This document shows positions 36,691 to 45,071 of a DNA stretch of 64,000 bases, in pieces. Numbering within the stretch: the first letter of the stretch is position 1; the number at the start of each line of letters is the position of its first letter. The position numbers were made by a program, and so were the translations under genes. The notes beneath the pieces are model-generated. The model was not told the origin of the DNA. It worked only from the letters and a program-made list of their open reading frames with translations, and ran no database searches. The stretch covers positions 1 through 64,000 of the forward strand of contig JAOTRV010000016.1 in NCBI GenBank assembly GCA_030247575.1, in the 5' to 3' direction. The stretch is from Sulfuritalea sp. (GTDB taxonomy: Bacteria; Pseudomonadota; Gammaproteobacteria; Burkholderiales; Rhodocyclaceae).

Positions 36691-37671
36691 CTATTCGTGC
36701 GTCGGGTCGCGCGCCATCAGCTGCTCCACCGCCGCGCGCGGTGTGATGCGGCCGTCGAGTACCGCCGTGACCGCCTGCGTGATCGGCATCACGACGCCGA
36801 GTTCGACGGCACGACGGGCGACTTCGCGCGCTGCCGGCACGCCTTCGGCGACGTGGCCGAGTTCGCGGGTAATGTCGGCCAGCGCCTTCCCTTCCGCGAG
36901 CAGCAGGCCGACGCGGCGATTGCGCGAGAGATCGCCGGTGCAGGTGAGAATCAGGTCGCCCATCCCGGCCAGGCCCATGAAGGTTTCTCGGCTTGCGCCG
37001 AGCGCCTCGCCGAGGCGGGTGATCTCCACCAGGCCGCGAGTGATCAGTGCGGCGCGGGCATTGAGGCCGAGACCGAGGCCGTCGCAAATGCCGGTGGCAA
37101 TGGCCAGCACGTTTTTCACCGCGCCGCCGACCTCCGCACCGACCAGATCCTCGTTGGCATAGATGCGCAGGTTGCCGCCGTGCAGGCGTTGCGCGGTCGC
37201 CGCGGCAAAGCCGCCATCCGCCGCCGCCAGCGTTATGGCGGTGGGCAGGCCGCGCGCCACTTCGACCGCAAAACTCGGCCCCGTCAGGACGCCGCAGACA
37301 GCGTCGCCCATCACTTCGGCCACCACCTGATGCGGCAGCAAACCGCTGCCGGCCTCCAGCCCCTTGCACACCCAAAGGAAGGGCATGTCCGGTGCGATGG
37401 CCTTGAACTGCCCCAGCAAGGGTCGCAGGCCGGCCAGGGGCGCGGCGAAAATCGCCAGATCGGCGGCGCTCAACGCGACGCTCAGGTCGGCCGTGACGCG
37501 CAAGGATTGCGGAAAGGGACAATCCGGAAGATAGCGGGTGTTTTCACGCCGGCTTGACATCTCTGCGACGCGTGCCGCATCGCGTGCCCACAAGCTGACC
37601 TCATGCCGGCCGGCGAAAGCGATGGCCAGTGCGGTTCCCCAGGCGCCCGCCCCCAGCACCGCTAGCCGCAT
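36691..37671 (-). CDS. gpsA: Glycerol-3-phosphate dehydrogenase (NAD(P)+)
   Basis: 326 aa. Reduces dihydroxyacetone phosphate to sn-glycerol-3-phosphate for phospholipids. Nucleotide motif [11 protein letters not shown] at the N-terminus, [24 protein letters not shown], catalytic-lysine segment [36 protein letters not shown]. Start at 37671 with GGAG upstream. Last gene of the arsR-type-regulator transcript. Confidence 0.96.
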   Translation of the reverse strand: MRLAVLGAGAWGTALAIAFAGRHEVSLWARDAARVAEMSSRRENTRYLPDCPFPQSLRVTADLSVALSAADLAIFAAPLAGLRPLLGQFKAIAPDMPFLWVCKGLEAGSGLLPHQVVAEVMGDAVCGVLTGPSFAVEVARGLPTAITLAAADGGFAAATAQRLHGGNLRIYANEDLVGAEVGGAVKNVLAIATGICDGLGLGLNARAALITRGLVEITRLGEALGASRETFMGLAGMGDLILTCTGDLSRNRRVGLLLAEGKALADITRELGHVAEGVPAAREVARRAVELGVVMPITQAVTAVLDGRITPRAAVEQLMARDPTHE

Positions 37672-37721
37672 CGCGCGCACTCCATTGGCGTTCGATTCAT
37701 GGCGTGCCCCCTGTTGCGACG

Positions 37722-38171
37722 CTAAAGGCCCCAGACTTGGGCGGCCTTGAGAAATCCGCTTTGGCCGTCGCGATGCCTGACCTTTACCCATCCGCCAGGA
37801 ACGGCTTCGAGCAGTTCCAGCACCACCTCGCGCTCGGCTTCGAATACCAGCGCGGCCTGTTCCTCGGCGGCAGCGCGAACCTGGGCACGGTCCTGGCGCA
37901 CGATGACATTGCGCTTTTCCGTCAGATGCTTTTTCTCGATCCAGATCAGGTCGCCCCGGCTGTCACGCACCTTGGACCAGCCTTCGAGGCTGACCACGAG
38001 TTCCACCGGCGTGCCGGCCAGCACCACGAACAGGGGTTTGGACTTGGCCGAGGGCGCGTCGTAGGCCGGCGCCGCCTCGGTGACGGCACGGTAGTCCAGC
38101 GCGAATGCGGGCCATGCCGCCGCCAGGGCGGCCAGCGGGATCAGCAGAGCGAAAAAACGCCGTGTCGCCAC
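37722..38171 (-). CDS. Periplasmic SH3-domain protein
   Basis: 149 aa, GTG start six bases after secB. Signal peptide ([19 protein letters not shown]). Two SH3b-like repeats, ~25-85 ([29 protein letters not shown]) and ~90-149 ([33 protein letters not shown]). Bacterial SH3 domains of this kind tend to bind cell-wall peptides. Commonly found beside gpsA/secB in related genomes. Confidence 0.85.
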   Translation of the reverse strand: MATRRFFALLIPLAALAAAWPAFALDYRAVTEAAPAYDAPSAKSKPLFVVLAGTPVELVVSLEGWSKVRDSRGDLIWIEKKHLTEKRNVIVRQDRAQVRAAAEEQAALVFEAEREVVLELLEAVPGGWVKVRHRDGQSGFLKAAQVWGL

Positions 38172-38177
38172 CGTCGA

Positions 38178-38633
38178 CTATTGCAGCTGGATCTTGCTTT
38201 CGCCCTGCTGCTGCTCCATGAGGCGCTGTTGGTAGAGCGCCTCGAAGTTCACCGGAGCGAGAATGACAGGCGGGAAGCCGGCGCGATTGATCGCGTCGGA
38301 AACCGTTTCGCGGGCATACGGGAAGAGGATGTTCGGGCAGGCCACGGCAAGGATCGGCTCCAGGTCCTGTTCCGGCACGTTACGGATCTGGAAGATGCCT
38401 GCCTTCACCACCTCGACCAGGAAGAAGGCCTTTTCGCCTTCCTTCGCGCTCACGGTGACGGTCAGCGCCACTTCGTACATGCCGTCGCCGATCGTGTTCG
38501 CCGTGCTTTGAATCTGCACTTCGATGCTCGGCGTCTCCCGCTCCAGAAAAATCTGCGGTGCGTTGGGCACCTCGATGGACAGATCCTTGACGTAAATCTT
38601 TTCGATGCTGAATACGGGCTGCTCGTCGCTCAT
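38178..38633 (-). CDS. secB: Protein-export chaperone SecB
   Basis: 151 aa. Holds preproteins unfolded for SecA. Signatures: FSIEKIYVKDLSIEVPNAP, VALTVTV, FLVEVVKAGIFQI, CPNILFPYARETVSDAINRAGFPPVILAPVNFEALYQQ. Usual length. Confidence 0.97.
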   Translation of the reverse strand: MSDEQPVFSIEKIYVKDLSIEVPNAPQIFLERETPSIEVQIQSTANTIGDGMYEVALTVTVSAKEGEKAFFLVEVVKAGIFQIRNVPEQDLEPILAVACPNILFPYARETVSDAINRAGFPPVILAPVNFEALYQQRLMEQQQGESKIQLQ

Positions 38634-38668
38634 GATGAATTCTTGGGTCAGGTGAAAAGGGGGTGATT

Positions 38669-38926
38669 CTACGCGGCCAGCAGCGGATCGAGCTTGCCCT
38701 GGCGCTCCAGTTCATAGAGGTCGTCGCAACCGCCGACATGGGTCTCACCGATGAAAATCTGCGGCACGGTGCGGCGCCCCGTCCGCTGCATCATCTCCTC
38801 GCGCCGCTCGGGCTGCAGGTCGACGCGCACCTTCTCGATATCGGTGACGCCCTTGCGCGTCAGCAGCTGCTCGGCACGCACGCAGTAGGGACAAACGGCG
38901 GTGGAATACATCAGAACCTTGGACAT
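38669..38926 (-). CDS. grxC: Glutaredoxin 3
   Basis: 85 aa. Dithiol active site CPYC (12-15), TVPQIFI cis-Pro loop, and GGCDDL glutathione-binding motif. Between rhodanese and secB, the usual betaproteobacterial order. Confidence 0.95.
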   Translation of the reverse strand: MSKVLMYSTAVCPYCVRAEQLLTRKGVTDIEKVRVDLQPERREEMMQRTGRRTVPQIFIGETHVGGCDDLYELERQGKLDPLLAA

Positions 38927-38940
38927 CTGGAACTCCGGAT

Positions 38941-39351
38941 TCAGGACTTGGTAGTAAGGGGAAGATTGGCTCCCAGCCAGGCCGAAACGCCGCCGCTGAG
39001 GTTGAATACCTTCTCGAAGCCGCTCTTTTTCAGTCGCCCGCAGGCCGAGGACGAGCGGTTGCCCGACGCGCAGACGACGATGATCGGCCGGTCCTTGAAC
39101 TTCTCGATTTCGGACAGCCGCTTGTCGAGCTGCCCCAGCGTGATATGGCGCGCCCCGGGGATGTGGCCTGAACTCCACTCGCCGGATTCACGGACATCCA
39201 GCACCAGCGCATCTTCGCGATTGATCAGCAGAGTCGCCTCGGACGGACTCAAATTTTCCGCGCCGCCGCCGGCGATCATCGGCCACAGCAGCATGCCGCC
39301 GCTGATGGCGGCAAGCGCCACCCACATGAAGTTCTGTTCCACAAATTCCAT
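38941..39351 (-). CDS. Rhodanese-like sulfurtransferase, membrane-anchored
   Basis: 136 aa. One N-terminal membrane helix (~8-27), then a single rhodanese domain with DVRESGEWSSGHIPGA and the active loop CASGNRSS (catalytic Cys). Handles persulfide sulfur. Sits between a regulator with SqrR/BigR-like cysteines and grxC, which fits a role in sulfide or persulfide response (inference). Confidence 0.92.
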   Translation of the reverse strand: MEFVEQNFMWVALAAISGGMLLWPMIAGGGAENLSPSEATLLINREDALVLDVRESGEWSSGHIPGARHITLGQLDKRLSEIEKFKDRPIIVVCASGNRSSSACGRLKKSGFEKVFNLSGGVSAWLGANLPLTTKS

Positions 39352-39357
39352 TGCTGT

Positions 39358-39699
39358 CTAGTCCCTGTGTGCTGGAACGCCGCAGAACACCTCGCGCATC
39401 AGGGCGATGAGCTGAAGGGTGCGCTGGTCGACGATCCGGTAAAAAACCCGATTGGCGTCCTTGCGGGTTTGCAGGACGCCCTTGTCGCGCAAAATGGCGA
39501 GGTGCTGCGAAATATTGCTCTGTGATGTGCCGACGGCTTCAACGATGTCCTGCACGCAGGTTTCCTGGTCGCCCACCACGCACAGAATTTTCAGGCGCAG
39601 GGGATGCGAAATCGCCTTCAATGCGCGCGCGGCGGTTTCTATGTGTTCCTGTTTGCCGATAAGTTCGCTGATCGCGGTATCCATGATCGCTGTATCCAT
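39358..39699 (-). CDS. ArsR-family regulator, SqrR/BigR-like
   Basis: 113 aa winged-helix repressor. HTH segment VGTSQSNISQHLAILRDKGVL. Cys40 (RLKILCVVG) and Cys106 (REVFCGV) are 66 residues apart, the same spacing as the persulfide-sensing pair of SqrR and BigR; a third, Cys48, is extra. The first codons are a 15-base tandem duplication (MDTAI twice), giving two possible ATGs at 39699 and 39684. First gene of the rhodanese-grxC-secB-SH3-gpsA run. Confidence 0.88.
   Translation of the reverse strand: MDTAIMDTAISELIGKQEHIETAARALKAISHPLRLKILCVVGDQETCVQDIVEAVGTSQSNISQHLAILRDKGVLQTRKDANRVFYRIVDQRTLQLIALMREVFCGVPAHRD
39670..39699. repeat. 15-bp tandem duplication at the ArsR-type start codon
   Basis: Two copies of a 15-base unit, each beginning with ATG on the minus strand and encoding MDTAI, with one base difference. 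It doubles the start codon of the regulator. Confidence 0.8.
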
Positions 39700-39735
39700 G
39701 ATTGGTGCCGGCCTGTGATTTGATATCCTGTGATG

Positions 39736-39781
39736 GCAGTATCCTGCTACGGCGGCAATTCTGAATATTATAGAATACTGC
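39736..39781. promoter_or_regulatory. Operator candidate between ArsR-type gene and gpmA
   Basis: Nested inverted repeats: GCAGTAT (39736-39742) with ATACTGC (39775-39781), and inside them ATTCT (39758-39762) with AGAAT (39772-39776). The right half of the element contains TATAAT on the minus strand, a good -10 for the regulator gene. An AT-rich dyad over its own promoter is what an autoregulated ArsR protein would use. Confidence 0.5.
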
Positions 39782-39807
39782 TATTGCAATGAGTTAAGGC
39801 CTTGACC

Positions 39808-40557
39808 ATGTACAAGATTGTTCTGCTGCGCCACGGCGAATCCACCTGGAACCAGGAAAACCGTTTCACCGGCTGGACCGACGTCGGTCTCACCGAAAAA
39901 GGCATGGCCGAAGCGGTCGCCGCCGGGCAATTGCTGAAAAAGGAAGGCTACGCCTTCGACATCGCCTATACCTCGGTGCTGCGCCGCGCGATCAAGACGC
40001 TGTGGACGGTGCTGGAGGAAATGGACCGGATGTGGATTCCGGTCCAGCATTCTTGGCGGCTGAACGAGCGCCATTACGGCGCGCTGCAGGGCCTGAACAA
40101 GGCCGAAACGGCAGCCAAGTTCGGCGACGAACAGGTGCTGGTCTGGCGCCGCGCCTACGACACGCCGCCGCCGCCGCTGGCCGAGGACGACCCGCGGCTG
40201 GAAACCGGCAACCCGCGCTATGCGGACCTGCCGGCCGCCCAGTTCCCGCGCACCGAATGCCTCAAGGACACCGTGGAGCGCTTCCTGCCCTACTGGCATG
40301 AAACCATCGCGCCGATGGTGAAGTCGGGCAGGAAAGTCATCATTGCCGCCCACGGCAACAGCATCCGCGCGCTGATCAAGTACCTCGACAATGTCTCCGA
40401 CGCCGACATCGTCGGCCTCAACATTCCCACCGCGCAGCCGCTGGTGTATGAGCTGGATGCCGACCTGAAGCCGATCCGCAATTACTACCTGGGCGACGCG
40501 GACGCCATCAAGGCGGCCATGCAGGCGGTAGCGAACCAGGGCAAAGCAAAGGCGTGA
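39808..40557 (+). CDS. gpmA: 2,3-bisphosphoglycerate-dependent phosphoglycerate mutase
   Basis: 249 aa glycolytic enzyme. Phosphohistidine motif [27 protein letters not shown] cut into the usual order, second His in [13 protein letters not shown], and [20 protein letters not shown] at 39808 has AAGG upstream; a TTG two codons earlier is less likely. Its stop overlaps the envC GTG. Confidence 0.97.
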   Translation: MYKIVLLRHGESTWNQENRFTGWTDVGLTEKGMAEAVAAGQLLKKEGYAFDIAYTSVLRRAIKTLWTVLEEMDRMWIPVQHSWRLNERHYGALQGLNKAETAAKFGDEQVLVWRRAYDTPPPPLAEDDPRLETGNPRYADLPAAQFPRTECLKDTVERFLPYWHETIAPMVKSGRKVIIAAHGNSIRALIKYLDNVSDADIVGLNIPTAQPLVYELDADLKPIRNYYLGDADAIKAAMQAVANQGKAKA

Positions 40558-41771
40558 TTGCCGGACGCAGGTTTTGCGTCACAGTCGTTTGCCTTGCCTC
40601 TCTCCCGGTTTCGGCGGCCTTCGCGGCCACGGTCGATACCAGGAGGGGAGAACTGCAGGACCTGAAAGGCCGCATCGAGAGCTTGCGCCGCGAGATGGCC
40701 GTGGCCGAGGAATCGAAGACCTATGCGGCCGACCAATTGCGCGAGACCGAATCGGCGATCTCCAGCGCCAACCGGCGCCTGCATGAACTGGGCACCGAAC
40801 GCGCCGGCCTCAAAGCCGAACTGGCCGACCTCGAAGCGCAGAGCCAACGCCTGGACCGCCAGACCGGTTCGCAGCAAAACCAGCTGGCGCGCCTGCTGAA
40901 CCGCCAGTTCGTCGGCGGCGATGCGGATGCCCTCAAGCTCCTGCTCTCGGGCCACGATCCCAACCAGGCGGCGCGCGACCGATACTTCCTGACCCAGCTC
41001 TCGCGCGCCAAGGCCGACCTGATCCAGCAGTTGCGCACCGTCGCCGCCGAGAAGAAGCGCCTCGCGGATGCCGTGCGCGAGCACCAAGCGCAACTGGCCG
41101 AGATCGAACGGCGGCAACAGGAAAGTCGCGCGCAATTGCTCGAACGCAAGAAGCAGCGTTTGACGACACTGGCCGCGATTGCCGACCGCCTCAAGGCGCA
41201 GCGGCGCGAAATCACCACGCTGAAACGCGACGAACAGCGGCTGGCCAAGCTGATCGACGGACTGGCGCGCATCGCGGCGACCCGCAAGGCGACGCCGAAA
41301 GTCGCCGCCGGCGGGACGGCATCGACCAAGGCGCCGAAGCTCAAGAACTACGACCCGGGCAACGTCGGCGGCGCCTTCGCCGCGCTGCGCGGCCAGCTCC
41401 GCCTGCCGGTCAAGGGCACCATTGCCGGGCGCTTCGGCAGCCCGCGGGCGGAAGGCGGCGCGAGCTGGAAAGGCATTTTCATCCGTGCCGCCGAAGGCAG
41501 CGAGGTCAAGGCGGTGGCCGCCGGCGCGGTGGTCTTCTCTGACTGGCTGCGCGGCTTCGGCAACCTGCTGGTCATCGACCACGGCAACGACTTCCTCTCC
41601 GTCTATGGCAACAACGAATCCCTGCTGGCGGCGGTGGGCGCCAGCGTGAAAAACGGCGAATCCGTCGCCACGGTGGGAAACAGCGGCGGCAACCCGGAGT
41701 CGGGTTTATACTTTGAACTGAGGCATCGTGGCCAGCCGTTCGATCCCCTGAAATGGGCCAGCAACCGCTAG
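40554..41771 (+). CDS. envC: Murein hydrolase activator, EnvC-like
   Basis: 405 aa, GTG start overlapping the gpmA stop as GTGA. Signal peptide ([16 protein letters not shown]), long coiled coil (~28-235), and a C-terminal LytM/M23 domain (~285-405). The metal ligands of active M23 enzymes are missing: RFGSPR where HxxxD is expected and FELRHRG in place of HxH, so it should activate an amidase and not cut wall itself, as E. coli EnvC does at the septum. Confidence 0.9.
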   Translation: MIAGRRFCVTVVCLASLPVSAAFAATVDTRRGELQDLKGRIESLRREMAVAEESKTYAADQLRETESAISSANRRLHELGTERAGLKAELADLEAQSQRLDRQTGSQQNQLARLLNRQFVGGDADALKLLLSGHDPNQAARDRYFLTQLSRAKADLIQQLRTVAAEKKRLADAVREHQAQLAEIERRQQESRAQLLERKKQRLTTLAAIADRLKAQRREITTLKRDEQRLAKLIDGLARIAATRKATPKVAAGGTASTKAPKLKNYDPGNVGGAFAALRGQLRLPVKGTIAGRFGSPRAEGGASWKGIFIRAAEGSEVKAVAAGAVVFSDWLRGFGNLLVIDHGNDFLSVYGNNESLLAAVGASVKNGESVATVGNSGGNPESGLYFELRHRGQPFDPLKWASNR

Positions 41772-41824
41772 TGTGCTTCACAGAAGTGGCTCTTTATCTT
41801 CGAGCGTAGCGAGCCAACCAGTAG

Positions 41825-41860
41825 CCCCCGCCCGGGCGGGGGATGGGGGGTGGGGGTGTT
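41825..41860. repeat. C-rich palindromic repeat before ctpA
   Basis: An 18-base perfect palindrome CCCCCGCCCGGGCGGGGG followed by GATGGGGGGTGGGGGTG. A similar C-rich stretch with a CCCTGCCC/GGCAGGG stem lies upstream of ribD (46130). No T-run, so not a standard terminator. Confidence 0.6.
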
Positions 41861-41890
41861 CAAATTGCCTTTGTGTCCTTCGGAGTTCCT

Positions 41891-43297
41891 ATGAGCAGCA
41901 AGCTTCAAAAAGCAGGTCTGGTGGTGGCCGGTCTGATCGCCGGCATTTTCATCAGTCTGAACTATTCCGCCATCGCCGCCAAGGATGCAGCCACGTCGGC
42001 CCTGCCGATCGAGGAACTGCGCAGCTTCGCCGATGTTTATAACGCCATCAAGCAGGGCTACGTCGAACCGGTCGACGACAAGAAGCTGATCACCCATGCG
42101 ATCAGCGGCATGCTGGCCAATCTCGATCCGCACTCGGCCTATCTCGATGCCGACTCCTTCAAGGACCTGCAAGTCAGCACCCAAGGCGAGTTCGGCGGCC
42201 TCGGTATCGAAGTCGGCATGGAAGACGGCTTCGTCAAGGTCGTGGCGCCGATCGAGGACACGCCGGCGTACAAGGCGGGGCTCAAGTCCGGCGATCTCAT
42301 CATCAAACTCGACGACACGCCGGTCAAGGGCCTCACGCTCAACGACGCCGTGAAGAAGATGCGCGGCAAGCCCAAGACCCAGATCCGGCTCACCATCGTG
42401 CGCAAGGGCGAAACCAAGCCCTTCGAAGTCACACTGACGCGCGAAAAGATCAAGGTGCAGAGCGTCAAATCCAAATTGCTCGAAGGCGGCTACGGCTACT
42501 TGCGCGTAACCCAGTTCCAGGAGGAGACCGCGCCTGACGTGGTGAAGCACCTGGAAAAGCTGGCCAAGGAAGACAGGGACGCCAAAGGCACGGGCATCAA
42601 GGGTTTGGTGCTCGATTTGCGCAACGACCCGGGCGGCCTGCTCAACGGCGCCGTCGGCGTTTCCGCCGCCTTTCTGGAACCCAGGGTACTGGTCACCTCG
42701 ACCGACGGCCGCACCGAAGACGCGAAGCGCCGCTATCTGGCAAGCCCCGAGGACTACCAGCGCGGCTACAAGGAAGATTTCATGAAGAACCTTCCCGCCT
42801 TCGCCAAGACCGCGCCGATCGTGGTGCTGGTCAATGGCGGCTCGGCCTCCGCTTCCGAAATCGTCGCCGGCGCCCTGCAGGACCACAAGCGTGCCGTCGT
42901 GATGGGCACCCAGACCTTCGGCAAGGGTTCGGTGCAGACCGTTCTGCCGCTGTCCAACAATGCCGCGATCAAGCTCACCACCGCGCGCTACTTCACGCCC
43001 TCGGGGCGTTCGATCCAGGCCAAGGGCATCACGCCGGACATCATCGTCGAGGAAAGCGCGAACGGCGAATCGCGCGAACGCATCCGCGAGGCCGATCTCG
43101 AACGCCACCTCGGCAATGAGAAGGACAAACCCGTGGAAGCCGCGCCGCCGAAACCGCAGCCCAAGACCGGCAAGAAGGGCAAGGCGGACGAAGCCGACGA
43201 GACGCCGCACGTGCCGCTCGAGTTCGCTTCGAAGAAGGACTACCAGCTCAGCCAGGCCGTCAATCTGCTCAAGGCCTGGCAGATCATCAAGCGCTGA
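41891..43297 (+). CDS. ctpA: Carboxy-terminal processing protease (S41)
   Basis: 468 aa. Signal anchor (~9-27), PDZ domain (~95-170; GGLGIEVGMEDGFVKVVAPIEDTPA), then the S41 protease core with the Ser in NGGSASASEIVAG and Lys in GTQTFGKGSVQT, the Ser-Lys dyad. Cleaves C-termini of periplasmic proteins, often wall hydrolases, which suits its place after envC. Low-complexity Lys/Pro insert near 415-440. ATG at 41891 with GGAG six bases upstream. Confidence 0.95.
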   Translation: MSSKLQKAGLVVAGLIAGIFISLNYSAIAAKDAATSALPIEELRSFADVYNAIKQGYVEPVDDKKLITHAISGMLANLDPHSAYLDADSFKDLQVSTQGEFGGLGIEVGMEDGFVKVVAPIEDTPAYKAGLKSGDLIIKLDDTPVKGLTLNDAVKKMRGKPKTQIRLTIVRKGETKPFEVTLTREKIKVQSVKSKLLEGGYGYLRVTQFQEETAPDVVKHLEKLAKEDRDAKGTGIKGLVLDLRNDPGGLLNGAVGVSAAFLEPRVLVTSTDGRTEDAKRRYLASPEDYQRGYKEDFMKNLPAFAKTAPIVVLVNGGSASASEIVAGALQDHKRAVVMGTQTFGKGSVQTVLPLSNNAAIKLTTARYFTPSGRSIQAKGITPDIIVEESANGESRERIREADLERHLGNEKDKPVEAAPPKPQPKTGKKGKADEADETPHVPLEFASKKDYQLSQAVNLLKAWQIIKR

Positions 43298-43314
43298 GAA
43301 AGCGGACGCCGACC

Positions 43315-43797
43315 ATGAGCCGGATGAATCCCGAAAAGGCACGCGAGCTGCGGGATGAACTGCGCGACGGCAAGCGGCGCAAGCGTCCTTCAGCCTTCGT
43401 GCCGCAACCCGGCACGCGCAAGCACCGCGAACTGCGCTTCGACCACCGGCACCCGGAGCACGTCGACGAGGCCCGCAAGCTGCTGTCGGGGCTGGAAGGC
43501 ATGGATATCGATACCGGACTGGCGCCCTACAGCCTTTCGATCTGGTACGAAATCAGCAGCTATTCGCTGGAAGGACTCGAAGCCGCGCTGGTGCGGCAGG
43601 GCTTTCACCTCGACAACAGCCTCTACAGCAAGCTGGTGCGGATGGTGGTGTATTTTTCCGAGGAAACCCAGATGCGCAACATGCGCGTCCCCGAGCGCCT
43701 GATCAAGAAATCGCACGAAATCTACTCCAAGGCCTGGGAACACCACCCCCACGGCGACCACGACGACACGCCGCCCGAGCTCAGGCAGGACCGGTGA
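43315..43797 (+). CDS. Unknown soluble protein between ctpA and moeB
   Basis: 160 aa. Not recognised. Basic N-terminal third (RELRDELRDGKRRKRPSAFVPQPGTRKHRELRF), then an alpha/beta part with LAPYSLSIWYEISSYSLEGLE, and a His-rich acidic tail (EHHPHGDHDD). The middle reads like a small ACT- or HMA-like domain (LSGLEGMDIDTG...YSLEGLEAALVRQGF). Its stop overlaps the moeB start as GTGA, so it is translated with moeB. Confidence 0.7.
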   Translation: MSRMNPEKARELRDELRDGKRRKRPSAFVPQPGTRKHRELRFDHRHPEHVDEARKLLSGLEGMDIDTGLAPYSLSIWYEISSYSLEGLEAALVRQGFHLDNSLYSKLVRMVVYFSEETQMRNMRVPERLIKKSHEIYSKAWEHHPHGDHDDTPPELRQDR

Positions 43798-44552
43798 CAG
43801 ACGACCAGCTGCTGCGTTACAGCCGACATATCCTGCTGCCGCAGATCGGCATCGAAGGGCAGGAAAACATCGTCAATGCGCGCGCCCTGGTGATCGGTGC
43901 CGGCGGGCTGGGTTCGCCGGCCGCCTATTACCTTGCCTCGGCCGGCGTCGGCACTCTGGTGCTGGCCGACGGCGACACGGTCGACCAGACCAATCTGCAA
44001 CGCCAGATCCTGCACCGTACCGACGCCGTCGGCATGGCCAAGAGCGAATCCGGCAAGCGCACGCTGAACGAGATCAATCCCGAATGCCGCGTCATCGCGC
44101 TCAACGAGCGCCTTTCCGGCCCGCGGCTGGACCAGGAAGTGGCGCTGGCCGACATCGTGCTCGACTGCTGCGACAATTTCGCCACGCGCCATGCCGTCAA
44201 TCGCGCCTGCGTCAAACTCGCCAAGCCCCTGGTGTCCGGCGCGGCGATCCGTTTCGACGGGCAGGTGGCGGTGTTCGATTCGCGCCAGCCGAACGCGCCG
44301 TGCTACCACTGCCTGTTTCCCGAAGGGCAGGACGTCGAGGAAGTGCGCTGCGCGGTGATGGGCGTATTCGCGCCGCTGACCGGCATCATCGGCACCGTGC
44401 AGGCGGCCGAAGCCCTGAAACTCCTGATCGGGTGCGGCACCAGCCTCGCCGGACGCCTGCTGCTGCTCGACGGCCTCGGCATGGAATGGCGCGAAATCCG
44501 GGTACCGCGCGATCCCGGCTGCGCGGTGTGCGGGGCTGGGAAAGAAACATAA
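43794..44552 (+). CDS. moeB: Molybdopterin-synthase adenylyltransferase (MoeB/ThiF family)
   Basis: 252 aa E1-like enzyme that adenylates the C-terminus of MoaD or ThiS. Begins DDQLLRYSRHILLPQIG, ATP site GAGGLGSP, RQILH, zinc cysteines CYHC and CAVC. GTG start overlaps the previous stop. MoeB and ThiF cannot be told apart by sequence alone here; no other moa or thi genes are in view. Confidence 0.92.
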   Translation: MTDDQLLRYSRHILLPQIGIEGQENIVNARALVIGAGGLGSPAAYYLASAGVGTLVLADGDTVDQTNLQRQILHRTDAVGMAKSESGKRTLNEINPECRVIALNERLSGPRLDQEVALADIVLDCCDNFATRHAVNRACVKLAKPLVSGAAIRFDGQVAVFDSRQPNAPCYHCLFPEGQDVEEVRCAVMGVFAPLTGIIGTVQAAEALKLLIGCGTSLAGRLLLLDGLGMEWREIRVPRDPGCAVCGAGKET

Positions 44553-44558
44553 ATTCAG

Positions 44559-44660
44559 CCACAGAGGGCACAGAGGAAGGCAAACCCAATGGGATTTCTC
44601 TGTGCCCTCTGTGCCCTCTGTGCCCTCTGTGCCCTCTGTGCCCTCTGTGCCCTCTGTGGC
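44559..44660. repeat. Inverted repeat with 9-bp tandem array after moeB
   Basis: The left arm CCACAGAGGGCACAGAGG is the reverse complement of the right arm, but the right arm is expanded to six full copies of TGTGCCCTC (44601-44654) plus a partial one. The CACAGAGG-type hairpin is a dispersed element known from many proteobacterial genomes. It can form a hairpin after moeB. Confidence 0.85.
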
Positions 44661-44669
44661 AATAGGTTT

Positions 44670-45071
44670 TCAGAATAGCTGGCGATGTCGCAAGCGCCCC
44701 GGCGCGTGGCTGAGCGCGACCGAGAACGCCAAAACGAACCAGAACAGCGGCAGGCGGCCCGCCTCCCAGACCACCAGCAGCACTACCAGCGCAAGCTTGA
44801 GCAGCGTGCCCGCGCCCTTGGCCTGGCGAAAGTAGAGAGGGTTCGCCCAGGCATCGAGGGCAACGATGCCGAGCCCCGAGATCAGCATCAAGGCGCCCCA
44901 GTGCGCAGCACCGCTCATGCCGGCCAGGACCACCGCGGAGATTCCCGCCAGACCGGCGATGTGAAACACGCGCAGGACGTTGATCAGCAGCCCGCGGCCG
45001 GGAAAATCGCGGTGTCCGTCTTCGCGATCACGCAAGGCGGGCTCGAATGCGACAGTCGACGCCGACGACAC
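44670..45071 (-). CDS. Small membrane protein of unknown function
   Basis: 133 aa in the longest form with a GTG start, overlapping ribD by 44 bases. Three or four hydrophobic helices (about 38-53, 58-73, 90-102 and 108-120), no known motif. The 'glycerol/UbiA-like' pattern is absent; I cannot name it. A shorter start near Val32 is possible, as the first ~30 residues are polar and overlap ribD. Confidence 0.6.
   Translation of the reverse strand: MSSASTVAFEPALRDREDGHRDFPGRGLLINVLRVFHIAGLAGISAVVLAGMSGAAHWGALMLISGLGIVALDAWANPLYFRQAKGAGTLLKLALVVLLVVWEAGRLPLFWFVLAFSVALSHAPGRLRHRQLF

Noticed and set aside
41825-41842. Terminator after envC
   Set aside because: A perfect GC palindrome but no T-run follows; more like a dispersed repeat.
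44601-44654. CRISPR-like array
   Set aside because: The 9-base units are adjacent with no spacers, so it is a simple tandem repeat.
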